Source of the DNA: Acinetobacter sp. ANC 3832
GTDB taxonomy: Bacteria > Pseudomonadota > Gammaproteobacteria > Pseudomonadales > Moraxellaceae
Assembly: GCF_002135415.1 (NCBI RefSeq)
Contig: NZ_NEGJ01000003.1
Span: 248,001-312,000 of the forward strand
Reading direction: 5' to 3'
DNA length: 64,000 bases
Shown: positions 26,569 through 34,541 of the stretch, piece after piece
How the letters are laid out: each line of letters starts with the position of its first letter
How positions within the stretch are numbered: the first letter of the stretch is position 1
Program-made: the position numbers and the translations under genes
The notes under the pieces: model-generated
What the model saw: only the letters and a program-made list of their open reading frames with translations
What the model was told of the DNA's origin: nothing
Database searches by the model: none

Positions 26569-26976
26569 TTAAGCTTTATTTTCTTTAACTTCCACTTCAG
26601 ATGGCCACTCATAGACTTCATAATCACCATTCATTTTATTCAAATAACGAATCACTAAAACGGTACCAATTAATGAAGCAACTGAAACAATCAAACCTAG
26701 CATTCCGCCTGATAGTGCTGCGACGACATTCTGTCCAGCAGACATAGCAACAACAATTGGAATGTACATTCCTGACCAATACAACACACCAAATTGAGTA
26801 CTTTTCGGTAAATATCCTTTTTTTGCCAGTAGCTCTTTTGATAAAATCAGTAAGATCATTGAGATAGCCACGCCACCTACATTGGCTTTAACACCGAGTA
26901 ACATACCTAGCGTATTACCGAAATAATCTCCCAATAAATGGCAAATAGCTAAGAGCGCTGTTCCATATATAATCAT
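26569..26976 (-). CDS. madL: Malonate transporter subunit MadL
   Basis: MadL is the small membrane subunit of the MadLM malonate importer. The 135-residue protein has about four helices (the first is IIYGTALLAICHLLGDYFG) and a charged C-terminal tail (DYEVYEWPSEVEVKENKA). It sits between mdcH and madM. In this locus MadLM takes the place of the MdcF permease of the Klebsiella cluster. Confidence 0.88.
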   Translation of the reverse strand: MIIYGTALLAICHLLGDYFGNTLGMLLGVKANVGGVAISMILLILSKELLAKKGYLPKSTQFGVLYWSGMYIPIVVAMSAGQNVVAALSGGMLGLIVSVASLIGTVLVIRYLNKMNGDYEVYEWPSEVEVKENKA

Positions 26977-27021
26977 TGTTAATCCCTCATATCCTTGGAT
27001 AATGACTGTCTTGAAATGTAT

Positions 27022-27960
27022 TTATGCATTGAGTGATCTGGCTTTTTCTTTATGCATAGCAGCGATAAGACTGTCTATACGTGTTCCTTGAAAAGACAGC
27101 ACCGTTCCTTCTTTAAATGTCTGGCGTGCTAAGCCTGTTAACACTGTCCCTGGTAAATTCTCAATCTGTAATCGAACACCTCGCTCCCAAGCGGATTGAA
27201 CCGTACTTTCCCAATCAATCATGCGGCACATATTGAAACTGATATCTTCAATAATTTGCTCTTTCTTCATGAGTAACCGAGCGGATGTCCCACTTAAATA
27301 ACGTATTTTCGGTTGATGTTGCTTGACTCCTTTTATGTGTTCAGCCAATTGTCGAGCTTGAACATCAAGCAATGCACAATGTGATGGCACACTCACGTCT
27401 AGACGTTTGGCCATAACGCCATTCGCTTGCGCTTTTTTAGCAACAAGTTTCATTGATTCATTTGATCCTGAGATGACGATCTGACTTGCCGAATTGAGAT
27501 TGGCAATAAAAATATCTTGATTTTGCTGATAAATTGGCTCAACCCAAGCTTCTAACTCAGATTGATGCGTGCCGATTAAAGCCGTCATGCCATACCCTGA
27601 TGGATAGGCTTCTTGCATTAAACGACCGCGAATCGCCACAAGTTTGAGTCCATCTTCAAAACTCAGTACTCCTGCTACGGTCGCCGCAGCCCAAGCCCCT
27701 ATTGATAATCCAGTCACGTAATCGGGTTGAACGCCTTGTTCAGACATTAACGAAGAGCTCACCACGCCTGAAATAAACAAACAAAGTTGTACTGCATAGG
27801 TCGATTTCAGCGCCTCTGGTTGATCCAGTAACCCTACATCTTGCCTAAGGATATCCGCTGCCTGTTCGAGATATTGCTGCACCAATACCGTTTGCGGTAA
27901 GTCATGCAGCATATTGACCTTTTGCGCGCCCTGTCCTGGATAAACCCAAATTGAACTCAT
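27022..27960 (-). CDS. mdcH: Malonyl-CoA:acyl-carrier-protein transacylase MdcH
   Basis: MdcH transfers malonyl from malonyl-CoA to the acyl-carrier subunit of malonate decarboxylase, priming the catalytic cycle. The 312-residue FabD-type protein has the YPGQGAQ start (about 6-12), the nucleophile serine in TGLSIGAWAA (GxSxG, about 94-98) and the histidine in SVPSHCALLDVQA (about 194). It lies between mdcG and madL. FabD for fatty acid synthesis is normally elsewhere, so the operon context decides the name. Confidence 0.9.
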   Translation of the reverse strand: MSSIWVYPGQGAQKVNMLHDLPQTVLVQQYLEQAADILRQDVGLLDQPEALKSTYAVQLCLFISGVVSSSLMSEQGVQPDYVTGLSIGAWAAATVAGVLSFEDGLKLVAIRGRLMQEAYPSGYGMTALIGTHQSELEAWVEPIYQQNQDIFIANLNSASQIVISGSNESMKLVAKKAQANGVMAKRLDVSVPSHCALLDVQARQLAEHIKGVKQHQPKIRYLSGTSARLLMKKEQIIEDISFNMCRMIDWESTVQSAWERGVRLQIENLPGTVLTGLARQTFKEGTVLSFQGTRIDSLIAAMHKEKARSLNA

Positions 27961-27972
27961 GCTGTCAATCCT

Positions 27973-28581
27973 TTACTGCCAAGGATTATTCACTAAAACG
28001 GCACCATCATTTCGTTTTAGTAAAACCTTGCCTGTCATCCTTGCCCATTCCTTAAGTGCGACTCCACCATTAGGTGTTTGCAGTTGCACATCCAGTTTTA
28101 ATTGCGTTTTTTCAAGCTGCTGCATAAGTCGCTGAGCCTTATCCTTCTGCAAAAATTCATCTGTTCGTATTAAAAGATCAATATCACTGTTTTTAGTTAC
28201 CGTTTTAAGATGTGTAGCCAACTCAAATCCAACACTGCCTGTATAACCCCAGATCCAATTTTCCTGATTTAAAATCTTTTGAATCGCCTGTAGTTGCGTC
28301 ATCAAATGAGGGAAATCTTGTAAATTCACATCTGTTAATGCCTCTGGTTTTAACTGTTTCGTAATTGATGCGATAGGCATGTGCGCCGCATAACGTTCAT
28401 TTCTTGCCAAACCTCGTATGCCGATGGCAACCTCGGTTGCGTTTGTTAATGCCCGTCGTACAACTACAGGATGTCCTTGTCTGACTGTATTCTTAACCCA
28501 GTCAGGTGCATCTTTTGTTAAAAAATCAAGCGTCATGCCCCATAACAAATCATGTGCTTGAAGATACATGTGCATTACCAT
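27973..28581 (-). CDS. mdcG: Phosphoribosyl-dephospho-CoA transferase MdcG
   Basis: MdcG attaches the prosthetic group 2'-(5''-phosphoribosyl)-3'-dephospho-CoA to the acyl-carrier subunit MdcC. The 202-residue product shows WGYTGSVGFELAT and SDIDLLIRTDEF, the nucleotidyltransferase GS...DxD pattern of this family. The frame begins within the end of mdcE; the first ATG (28581) overlaps it by seven bases and others follow at 28575 and 28569, so the start is uncertain by a few codons. Confidence 0.88.
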   Translation of the reverse strand: MVMHMYLQAHDLLWGMTLDFLTKDAPDWVKNTVRQGHPVVVRRALTNATEVAIGIRGLARNERYAAHMPIASITKQLKPEALTDVNLQDFPHLMTQLQAIQKILNQENWIWGYTGSVGFELATHLKTVTKNSDIDLLIRTDEFLQKDKAQRLMQQLEKTQLKLDVQLQTPNGGVALKEWARMTGKVLLKRNDGAVLVNNPWQ

Positions 28582-29402
28582 TGATCACGCAAAAGTTCAC
28601 GTACTTGCTTTGATGCTTTTCGGTTTTCACCATTTAAGCGATGTTCAAGTCCAGTTGATCCTAGTGTTTGTATATCTTTCACTGCATTTAAAAATACGTC
28701 CTGAATCACAGTGATATCTTCGGCAGTCGGCTGTTCGGGATTACTGACATCTAAAATTCCAGATAACAAACCTAATGTGGCATAGCTTTCTATGTCGTAG
28801 GCCATTGGGGGAATACTTGCCGCCAGTTTTTCTAATTCATCTACCGTCCGTAATGTCACACGAGCTGCTGATTCTTTGCCCATCGCATGCACCATAACGC
28901 CATCATCGTTCAGCGCAAAAATTCGATTTGCCTGATAGCCATGAGCCAAGAATGCGCCTGACATCGACTTACCAACCAATAAACTAATAATAGGATGACC
29001 CGCTAAACGTGCTCGAGCATAACTATCGACTGCACCTGCAAGTGCTTGATGAATACCAAACAATTCTTCACGACGACCATAAGCCTGACTAGGTACATCA
29101 ACAATGCATAAAATTGCGCGTTTTTGATTACTGTTCTGATCTGCTTGAATCACATCATCTACTGCTTTGGCCAGTGCCCAACCTTCTAACAAGCCTACTT
29201 CGCCATTTTGAGCACGTGGATAAAGATTATGTGGATGCGGAACAACAGCAATAATACGCACAGATTGTTGTGATACCTGACCATCCGCAACCCAAACGGA
29301 TTCCGTATATTCGCCTATTTGGTTAAAATCAGTCGTGAGTGCTTTAAACCAATGTTGACCGCGCATTGAAACTTCATTCTCTGCTGGTATATCCATATTC
29401 AT
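28575..29402 (-). CDS. mdcE: Malonate decarboxylase gamma subunit MdcE
   Basis: MdcE and MdcD form the carboxytransferase-like decarboxylase that removes CO2 from malonyl-ACP. The 275-residue protein has the crotonase-like fold of acyl-CoA carboxyltransferase subunits, with IVDVPSQAYGRREELFGIHQ and GKSMSGAFLAHGYQANRI. It overlaps the mdcD stop by four bases, fitting coupled translation and a one-to-one complex. Confidence 0.9.
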   Translation of the reverse strand: MNMDIPAENEVSMRGQHWFKALTTDFNQIGEYTESVWVADGQVSQQSVRIIAVVPHPHNLYPRAQNGEVGLLEGWALAKAVDDVIQADQNSNQKRAILCIVDVPSQAYGRREELFGIHQALAGAVDSYARARLAGHPIISLLVGKSMSGAFLAHGYQANRIFALNDDGVMVHAMGKESAARVTLRTVDELEKLAASIPPMAYDIESYATLGLLSGILDVSNPEQPTAEDITVIQDVFLNAVKDIQTLGSTGLEHRLNGENRKASKQVRELLRDQW

Positions 29403-30250
29403 GCTTGTTCTCCTTGATATAAAGCGCTCACTTGTAGCGGCGTTGCTTGTTCTGTAGTGTTCACCGCTTTTAAATGATTCAAGTAAAAATCATAATTTGA
29501 ACTGCGATGCAAAGTTGGCACACCTTGGTTTAAATATTGCAAAACTTGCTGTTTAATGTGCTGACGATCATCTTCAACATAGGCATCGACCAAGCCGCTT
29601 GCAGCACGTTGCTGTCCTCCGGTAATACTCCAAATAAACGGTCGATCCTTTGAATCATATTCTTGGACACCAGCCTCTTGTTCAATCACTTGCGGACCAT
29701 TGAGACCTAAACGGCCTTCTTGGGTCATGATTAAATAACTACATAAAGCTGCGGCAATCGACATGCCACCAAAACATCCAACACTGCCAGCAATCACAGC
29801 AACCACTGGCTGATATTGTCTCAAATCAACAATTGCTGATTGTATTTCTGCAATAGCTGCCAATCCCAAATTTGCTTCTTGTAAACGAACACCACCTGTT
29901 TCAAGCAGTAAAATTGCTGCTGTTGGAATTCCCTGACGGTTATCTTCAGCAGCTAATTCTAGAGCTCCTGCAATTTTTGCACCGCCCACTTCACCGAGAC
30001 TTCCCCCTTGGAAAAGGCCTTCAATCGAAATAATAACCACTGGTTTGTGCTGAATTGTTCCTTTGGCAATCACCACACCATCATCTGCTTGGGGCACAAT
30101 ATTTTGCTTTGGCAACCAAGGTGACATGATTAGAGCAAATGGATCTAAAAGCTCACGAAAGGTGGTATCATCTAATAATGCTTTGACACGCTCTCTGGCG
30201 TTCAACTCAATAAAGCTTTGTTTCTTAAGTAACGCTTGGATATTAGCCAC
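29399..30250 (-). CDS. mdcD: Malonate decarboxylase beta subunit MdcD
   Basis: MdcD is the partner of MdcE in the malonyl-ACP decarboxylase. The 283-residue carboxyltransferase-fold protein shows LLLETGGVRLQEANLGLAAIA and VIAGSVGCFGGMSIAAALCS, typical of the subunit and of its acetyl-CoA carboxylase beta relatives. It starts inside the end of mdcC with an eight-base overlap and overlaps mdcE by four, indicating tight coupling. Confidence 0.9.
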   Translation of the reverse strand: MANIQALLKKQSFIELNARERVKALLDDTTFRELLDPFALIMSPWLPKQNIVPQADDGVVIAKGTIQHKPVVIISIEGLFQGGSLGEVGGAKIAGALELAAEDNRQGIPTAAILLLETGGVRLQEANLGLAAIAEIQSAIVDLRQYQPVVAVIAGSVGCFGGMSIAAALCSYLIMTQEGRLGLNGPQVIEQEAGVQEYDSKDRPFIWSITGGQQRAASGLVDAYVEDDRQHIKQQVLQYLNQGVPTLHRSSNYDFYLNHLKAVNTTEQATPLQVSALYQGEQA

Positions 30251-30542
30251 AGTTCACCTCCTCAAATGCTTGCTCTAGACGTAGGCGAACGACGCCCGGC
30301 GTTGCACCAAAGTCATGTATATCAATATGAACCGCAGGCGGTGTTTGTTCTGCAAACATACGCTCAAATAATTTTTCCCAGCGTTGTGAGCTGCCATTCA
30401 CAGAGGTCACCACTTGAATCGACATTTTTCCTGTCTGGCTAGGCTGCATCAAAATTTCTAAATCACCAGAACCGACACAACCAACCAATGCATTTTTTGT
30501 GGGGCTGCTTCCAGCCGAAAATTCAAAATTCAGTATTTCCAT
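30243..30542 (-). CDS. mdcC: Malonate decarboxylase acyl-carrier subunit (delta) MdcC
   Basis: MdcC carries the phosphoribosyl-dephospho-CoA prosthetic group that holds acetyl or malonyl during decarboxylation. The 99-residue protein has a GCVGSGDLEIL segment (about 17-27) in which a serine is attached to the group in this family. It is a distinct family, not a 4'-phosphopantetheine carrier. It lies between mdcB and mdcD. Confidence 0.88.
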   Translation of the reverse strand: MEILNFEFSAGSSPTKNALVGCVGSGDLEILMQPSQTGKMSIQVVTSVNGSSQRWEKLFERMFAEQTPPAVHIDIHDFGATPGVVRLRLEQAFEEVNCG

Positions 30543-30553
30543 TACCTTATTTC

Positions 30554-31429
30554 CTATTTATTCTTAAAATAAAACTGCTCAACACTATCGATAAATAATG
30601 TTGCTGCGAGTAAATCTGCGACTCCACCCGGCGATGCTCTTCGTTCTAAAAGGTCTTTTTCAAAGACATGAAAGTAAAGATTTCCAGCCACTGTTGAATA
30701 ACCACCAAGGTCTAATACAGCTTGAGCACCTTGTTGCATTCGAGCTAAACCTGCCTCTCCTGAACGATATAGAACACAGGTATCATCTAAAGTCGTCATC
30801 ATTGCGAGCAAAGCATCTATTCGCGCGTTTGTTTCATTGCCCTGTATCTTTCGGCTTTTATGCAACGTCGGCAAACCAAAATGAGTAATGGCTGGAAAAC
30901 CTTGCTGAGCCTGAAATTTTGCACCGTTTATTCCGAGTTTTTTCTGTACATATTGTCCGTGGCTCAAAGCCTGCTGAGGAATAAATCGATCTTCAAGTTG
31001 CGCTATTTCCCCCGCTAATTTACACAGTTCAATTGCACTCACTGATTTCGCAGTCAAACTCTTCAACGCGGCAGCTGTAACCATCAAACCTAGTGCCCAA
31101 ATTGCACCACGATGGGTATTCACACCCCCTGTCGTTTCGAGCATAACCGTTTCGCCTGCACGACCAATTTCACCTATCGCTTCACGCAAAGCCAATGAAC
31201 ACGTTCGATGTTGAAAAGCGGCTTGCGCCATTTTTAAAAACATAGGCTTCAAACTGTGTGCAGAACGCTGCATTAACGCCAGTGTTAAATCATCATGTGC
31301 GCCACTCCCACGCTGATCTACCAATGCAGGCTTGGGTGTTAGATTCACTTCTACAATCAAAGCATCTACTGCAAAGTCTGCAAGCACCACACACTGTTGA
31401 GTGAAGTCAGGTTGAACATAAGCATTCAT
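30554..31429 (-). CDS. mdcB: Triphosphoribosyl-dephospho-CoA synthase MdcB
   Basis: MdcB makes the prosthetic group precursor from ATP and dephospho-CoA. The 291-residue protein shows EVNLTPKPALVDQRGSGAHDDLTLALM near the N-terminus, the CitG/MdcB signature, and GGVNTHRGAIWALGLM further in, both expected for this family. Its start overlaps the mdcA stop by one base (TAATG). A citrate lyase CitG role is excluded by the operon. Confidence 0.9.
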   Translation of the reverse strand: MNAYVQPDFTQQCVVLADFAVDALIVEVNLTPKPALVDQRGSGAHDDLTLALMQRSAHSLKPMFLKMAQAAFQHRTCSLALREAIGEIGRAGETVMLETTGGVNTHRGAIWALGLMVTAAALKSLTAKSVSAIELCKLAGEIAQLEDRFIPQQALSHGQYVQKKLGINGAKFQAQQGFPAITHFGLPTLHKSRKIQGNETNARIDALLAMMTTLDDTCVLYRSGEAGLARMQQGAQAVLDLGGYSTVAGNLYFHVFEKDLLERRASPGGVADLLAATLFIDSVEQFYFKNK

Positions 31430-33108
31430 TACCAGCTCCTAAATTTCGCAGGCGGCTGATACAGCCCATCTGACCATGTCACAAGATCTGAAATATTTTT
31501 TGCCGCCAGTAATTCACGTGTTGCATCTGTACGACGAATTCCGAGGTCTTCTGGGAAAACCACTAATCCTTCGCGACGTAAACGCTCTGTGGTTTTAGGA
31601 TCATGGTTTAAGCCAATTTCGGTCACACCTGCAACCGCAGCAATCATTGCCTGACGTTCTTCTAAACTTCTGGCTTTATACAAATACGCAATACCTTCTT
31701 CGGTTAAAAGATGTGTAACATCATCACCATAAATCATAATCGGTGCGAGTGGCATACCCGCCTTTTTTGCAACCTCTACGGCATCAAGTGTGTGTACAAA
31801 AGTTGGCTTTCCACCTTCCTGAAAAGTTTCCACCATTTGCACAACTAACTTTTTACCACGTGCCAGATAAGTATCCGTTTCAGTTGCACCTTCGGGGCGC
31901 ATATCCAGCCAAGCAGGTGTAGCATGACGTCGGCCACGCGGATCATGCCCCATATTCGGTGCACCACCAAAGCCCGCTAAACGTCCTTTAGTCACCGTTG
32001 ATGAGTGGCCACTGCCGTCGACCTGTAAGGTGGCACCGATAAATAAGTCGACTGCATACTGACCCGCAAGCTGACACATCATTCGGTTAGAGCGTAGTGA
32101 TCCATCACGACCTGTAAAAAATATATCTGGTCTTGCAGCTACATATTTTTCCATACCCAATTCTGTACCAAAACAATGCACACTTTTCACCCATCCCGTT
32201 TCAATCGCAGGAATTAAAGTCGGATGTGGATTAAGTGTCCAATTTGTACAAATTTTTCCTTTCAAACCTAAAGATTCACCATACGTCGGTAAAATCAGTT
32301 CAATTGCAGCGGTATTAAAACCAATACCATGATTAAGTGATTGCACATTATGACGTTCATAAATTCCTCGAATTGCCATCATGGCCATTAATATATGGAC
32401 AGGCTTGATATGTTTGGGATCGCGAGTAAATAATGGTTCAATATAGAAAGGCTTATCTGCTACAACGACAAAGTCAACCCAAGAAGCAGGAATATCGACT
32501 CGCGGTAAATCCTTAACGTCATCCACCAACTCATTCACTTGCACAATCACAATACCATCGCTAAACGCCGCAGGCTCAATCAGTGCTGGAGTATCCTCTG
32601 TACTTGCACCAGTATAAATATTCCCCTCACGATCGGCCATAAACCCTGCTGAAAGTACGACATTTGGAATTAAATCGACCAATAAGCGTGAATACAGTTC
32701 AATGTAGGTGTGAATGGCACCAATTTCGAGTAAGCCATCTTCAACCAGTTGGCTAATGCGCAAACTTTGTGTACCTGCAAAAGAGAAATCAAGTTTACGA
32801 GCGATACCTTTTTCAAATAAATCGAGATGTTCAGGACGTCCTACACTCGGCATAATCAGATGTAAATCATGTAAAATATCAGGATTGGTCTGTGCCAAAG
32901 AACGAGAAAGAAAATCAGCTTGTTTTTGATTGTTTCCTTCTAAAACAACCCGATCACCCACACTAATTAATGTCTCTAAAACTTTGACAATATCTTGCGT
33001 TGGAATAACCACACCATCAGCGTATTTGCTGACCATTTCTACTTTTAACTGTTTCGCATTGCGACGTGTATTCCATTTACGTTCTATGTTCGGAACTGAA
33101 CTATCCAT
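31429..33108 (-). CDS. mdcA: Malonate decarboxylase alpha subunit (acetyl-S-ACP:malonate ACP transferase) MdcA
   Basis: MdcA swaps malonate for acetate on the acyl-carrier subunit. The 559-residue product belongs to the CoA-transferase fold; it opens with NIERKWNTRRNAKQLK and contains SLNHGIGFNTAAIELILP and GTELGMEKYVAARPDIFFTGRDGS segments. I use the ATG at 33108 (MDSSVPNIERKW); upstream in-frame codons are unlikely coding. It heads the mdcABCDEGH-madLM operon. A long palindrome and an IS5-family copy lie within the 170 bases upstream, so its promoter may be disturbed. Confidence 0.9.
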   Translation of the reverse strand: MDSSVPNIERKWNTRRNAKQLKVEMVSKYADGVVIPTQDIVKVLETLISVGDRVVLEGNNQKQADFLSRSLAQTNPDILHDLHLIMPSVGRPEHLDLFEKGIARKLDFSFAGTQSLRISQLVEDGLLEIGAIHTYIELYSRLLVDLIPNVVLSAGFMADREGNIYTGASTEDTPALIEPAAFSDGIVIVQVNELVDDVKDLPRVDIPASWVDFVVVADKPFYIEPLFTRDPKHIKPVHILMAMMAIRGIYERHNVQSLNHGIGFNTAAIELILPTYGESLGLKGKICTNWTLNPHPTLIPAIETGWVKSVHCFGTELGMEKYVAARPDIFFTGRDGSLRSNRMMCQLAGQYAVDLFIGATLQVDGSGHSSTVTKGRLAGFGGAPNMGHDPRGRRHATPAWLDMRPEGATETDTYLARGKKLVVQMVETFQEGGKPTFVHTLDAVEVAKKAGMPLAPIMIYGDDVTHLLTEEGIAYLYKARSLEERQAMIAAVAGVTEIGLNHDPKTTERLRREGLVVFPEDLGIRRTDATRELLAAKNISDLVTWSDGLYQPPAKFRSW

Positions 33109-33181
33109 GTTATTTGCCCTAATTCTGTATTTTGATCTGAACCTATAAAAGCCTGTTCTTAGATTTTGATCAATCAACCTC

Positions 33182-33220
33182 AAACCACATTCATTAACTT
33201 TAAGTTAATAAATGTGGTTT
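33182..33220. repeat. Long palindrome upstream of mdcA
   Basis: Two 19-base arms (AAACCACATTCATTAACTT and AAGTTAATAAATGTGGTTT) around one T pair with a single mismatch. It could be a terminator for a gene since lost or a regulator site; it does not end in a T-run. Confidence 0.65.
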
Positions 33221-33340
33221 ATTTATACCTTATTTATAATTTGTATTACTTTCTCAATTAATTTTAACTATTAAACAACTTGCATAACTCATAAAACGTA
33301 CGTTTATTTGTTGTATTTTTGAGCTCTAACTTTTCAATAT

Positions 33341-33363
33341 TTCATGCATAATTTATGCATGAA
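33341..33363 (+). repeat. Start-codon palindrome, copy 2
   Basis: Identical to the 23-base palindrome at 18121-18143, spanning the transposase ATG at 33359. Confidence 0.78.
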
Positions 33364-34131
33364 AATATATCGATATACATAAGCTGACAGATGCTCAGTT
33401 TAAAAGACCCTCAGGCGTCTCTTGGTCTACCTATAAATTGATGGTTGAAATTCTAAATGCTCATTCTGCATCAACAGGTCGACCTCCAACACTGACTAAA
33501 GAAGACCAGTTATTGCTTTGTCTCAGTTATTGGCGTGAGTATCGAACTTTCTTCCATGTTGGAATGACCTATGCTGTTTCAAAATCAACAGCTTCAAGAA
33601 TTGTTCGCGATACCGAAGATCACTTAATCAAATCTAAACAGTTCAATTTACCGAAGAAAATACCAAATGGTGGTGCTTTAGATTGGAATGTTGTGATCGT
33701 AGATGCAACGAAAATACCCGTACAACGCCCTAAAAAAACAGAAAAAAAGCTATAGTGGTAAGAAAAAGACCCATACGTTTAAAGTACAAGCCATTATTCA
33801 TTATAAAACACAGCAAATTCTCAGTTTATGTATGAGTAAAGGAGCAGTTCATGATTTTGAATTGTTCAAAAGAAACCTGCATTTAATCCCTAAAGATTCC
33901 TTTGTATTGGCAGATAAAGGCTATCAAGGGATCTATGATATTTAAGTTAGATTCAGAATTAAAAAAAACACAATCGAGAAATCAATAAAAGAAGAATAGG
34001 TGTAGAGCATGTATTCGGTGTATTAAAGACCTTTAGAATACTTTCGGAGTGTTATAGAAATAGAGGTAAAAGACTGGGTTTAAGATTCAATTTGATTGCT
34101 GGAATTTACAACATGAAATTGAATGAAAAGT
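33359..34131 (+). pseudogene. IS5-family transposase, copy 2, broken
   Basis: The expected start ATG (33359) is followed by AAA ATA in place of the AAA TAT of copy 1, because of one extra A, so the frame is lost after two codons. The main frame is open from 33438 (MMVEILNAHSASTGRPPTL) to a TAG at 33753 after the A7 tract (PKKTEKKL). The next frame continues YSGKKKTHTFKVQAI to a TAA created by the 41-base deletion near 33945. The remainder (EHVFGVLKTFRILSE...) lies in a third frame. It cannot make an active enzyme. Confidence 0.85.
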
Positions 34132-34143
34132 GAGTTATGCAAG

Positions 34144-34329
34144 AGATCCAATAAAACATCATACGGTTTACAAGACATTCTGATTACAGGCGTAAAAATA
34201 CAACATTTAGCAGATCCTCGAAATTGTAAAACTCAAGATCATAAATTAAAACGTCAGCATATTATGAAGTTTGACGGCCAAAGTTATATTTTTAATGAAT
34301 CGAAATTATTAGAAACTGATGGTATCTAG
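34144..34329 (+). pseudogene. Unidentified open frame abutting the IS right end
   Basis: The frame opens inside the IS right end and reads ...LQDILITGVKIQHLADPRNC, KTQDHKLKRQHIMKFDGQSY, then IFNESKLLETDGI to TAG at 34327. It has no ribosome-binding site of its own and looks like the 3' end of a gene cut off by the IS. I do not recognise the protein. It may also be a chance frame. Confidence 0.3.
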
Positions 34330-34541
34330 AGCAAACATATCAATTTAATTCAATACTGAATCCATACATTTGTCATCAATTCACCTTAAAATCATTGGTG
34401 GATCAGGCTTTTTCCGTTATAATTTGGCGTTTTTAAAAATTAAGCCCCCGCATGCTGATCGAGCAATGAATATAAGACTCAACCAGCGTGCTTTTAGCCA
34501 ATACAAAACTAAGGAGTGACTTGGTTGTGAGTACTCGTTTA

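Larger units (their letters stand above)
33279..34143 (+). mobile_element. IS5-family element, copy 2, full length with both ends
   Basis: The terminal inverted repeats are CTTGCATAACTCA (33279-33291) and TGAGTTATGCAAG (34131-34143), giving about 865 bases. It is near-identical to copy 1 at 18059. Copy 2 keeps the right end, which copy 1 lost, but carries an internal deletion of 41 bases near 33945 and a base gained just after the start codon. It lies about 170 bases upstream of mdcA. No target-site duplication is certain. Confidence 0.88.
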
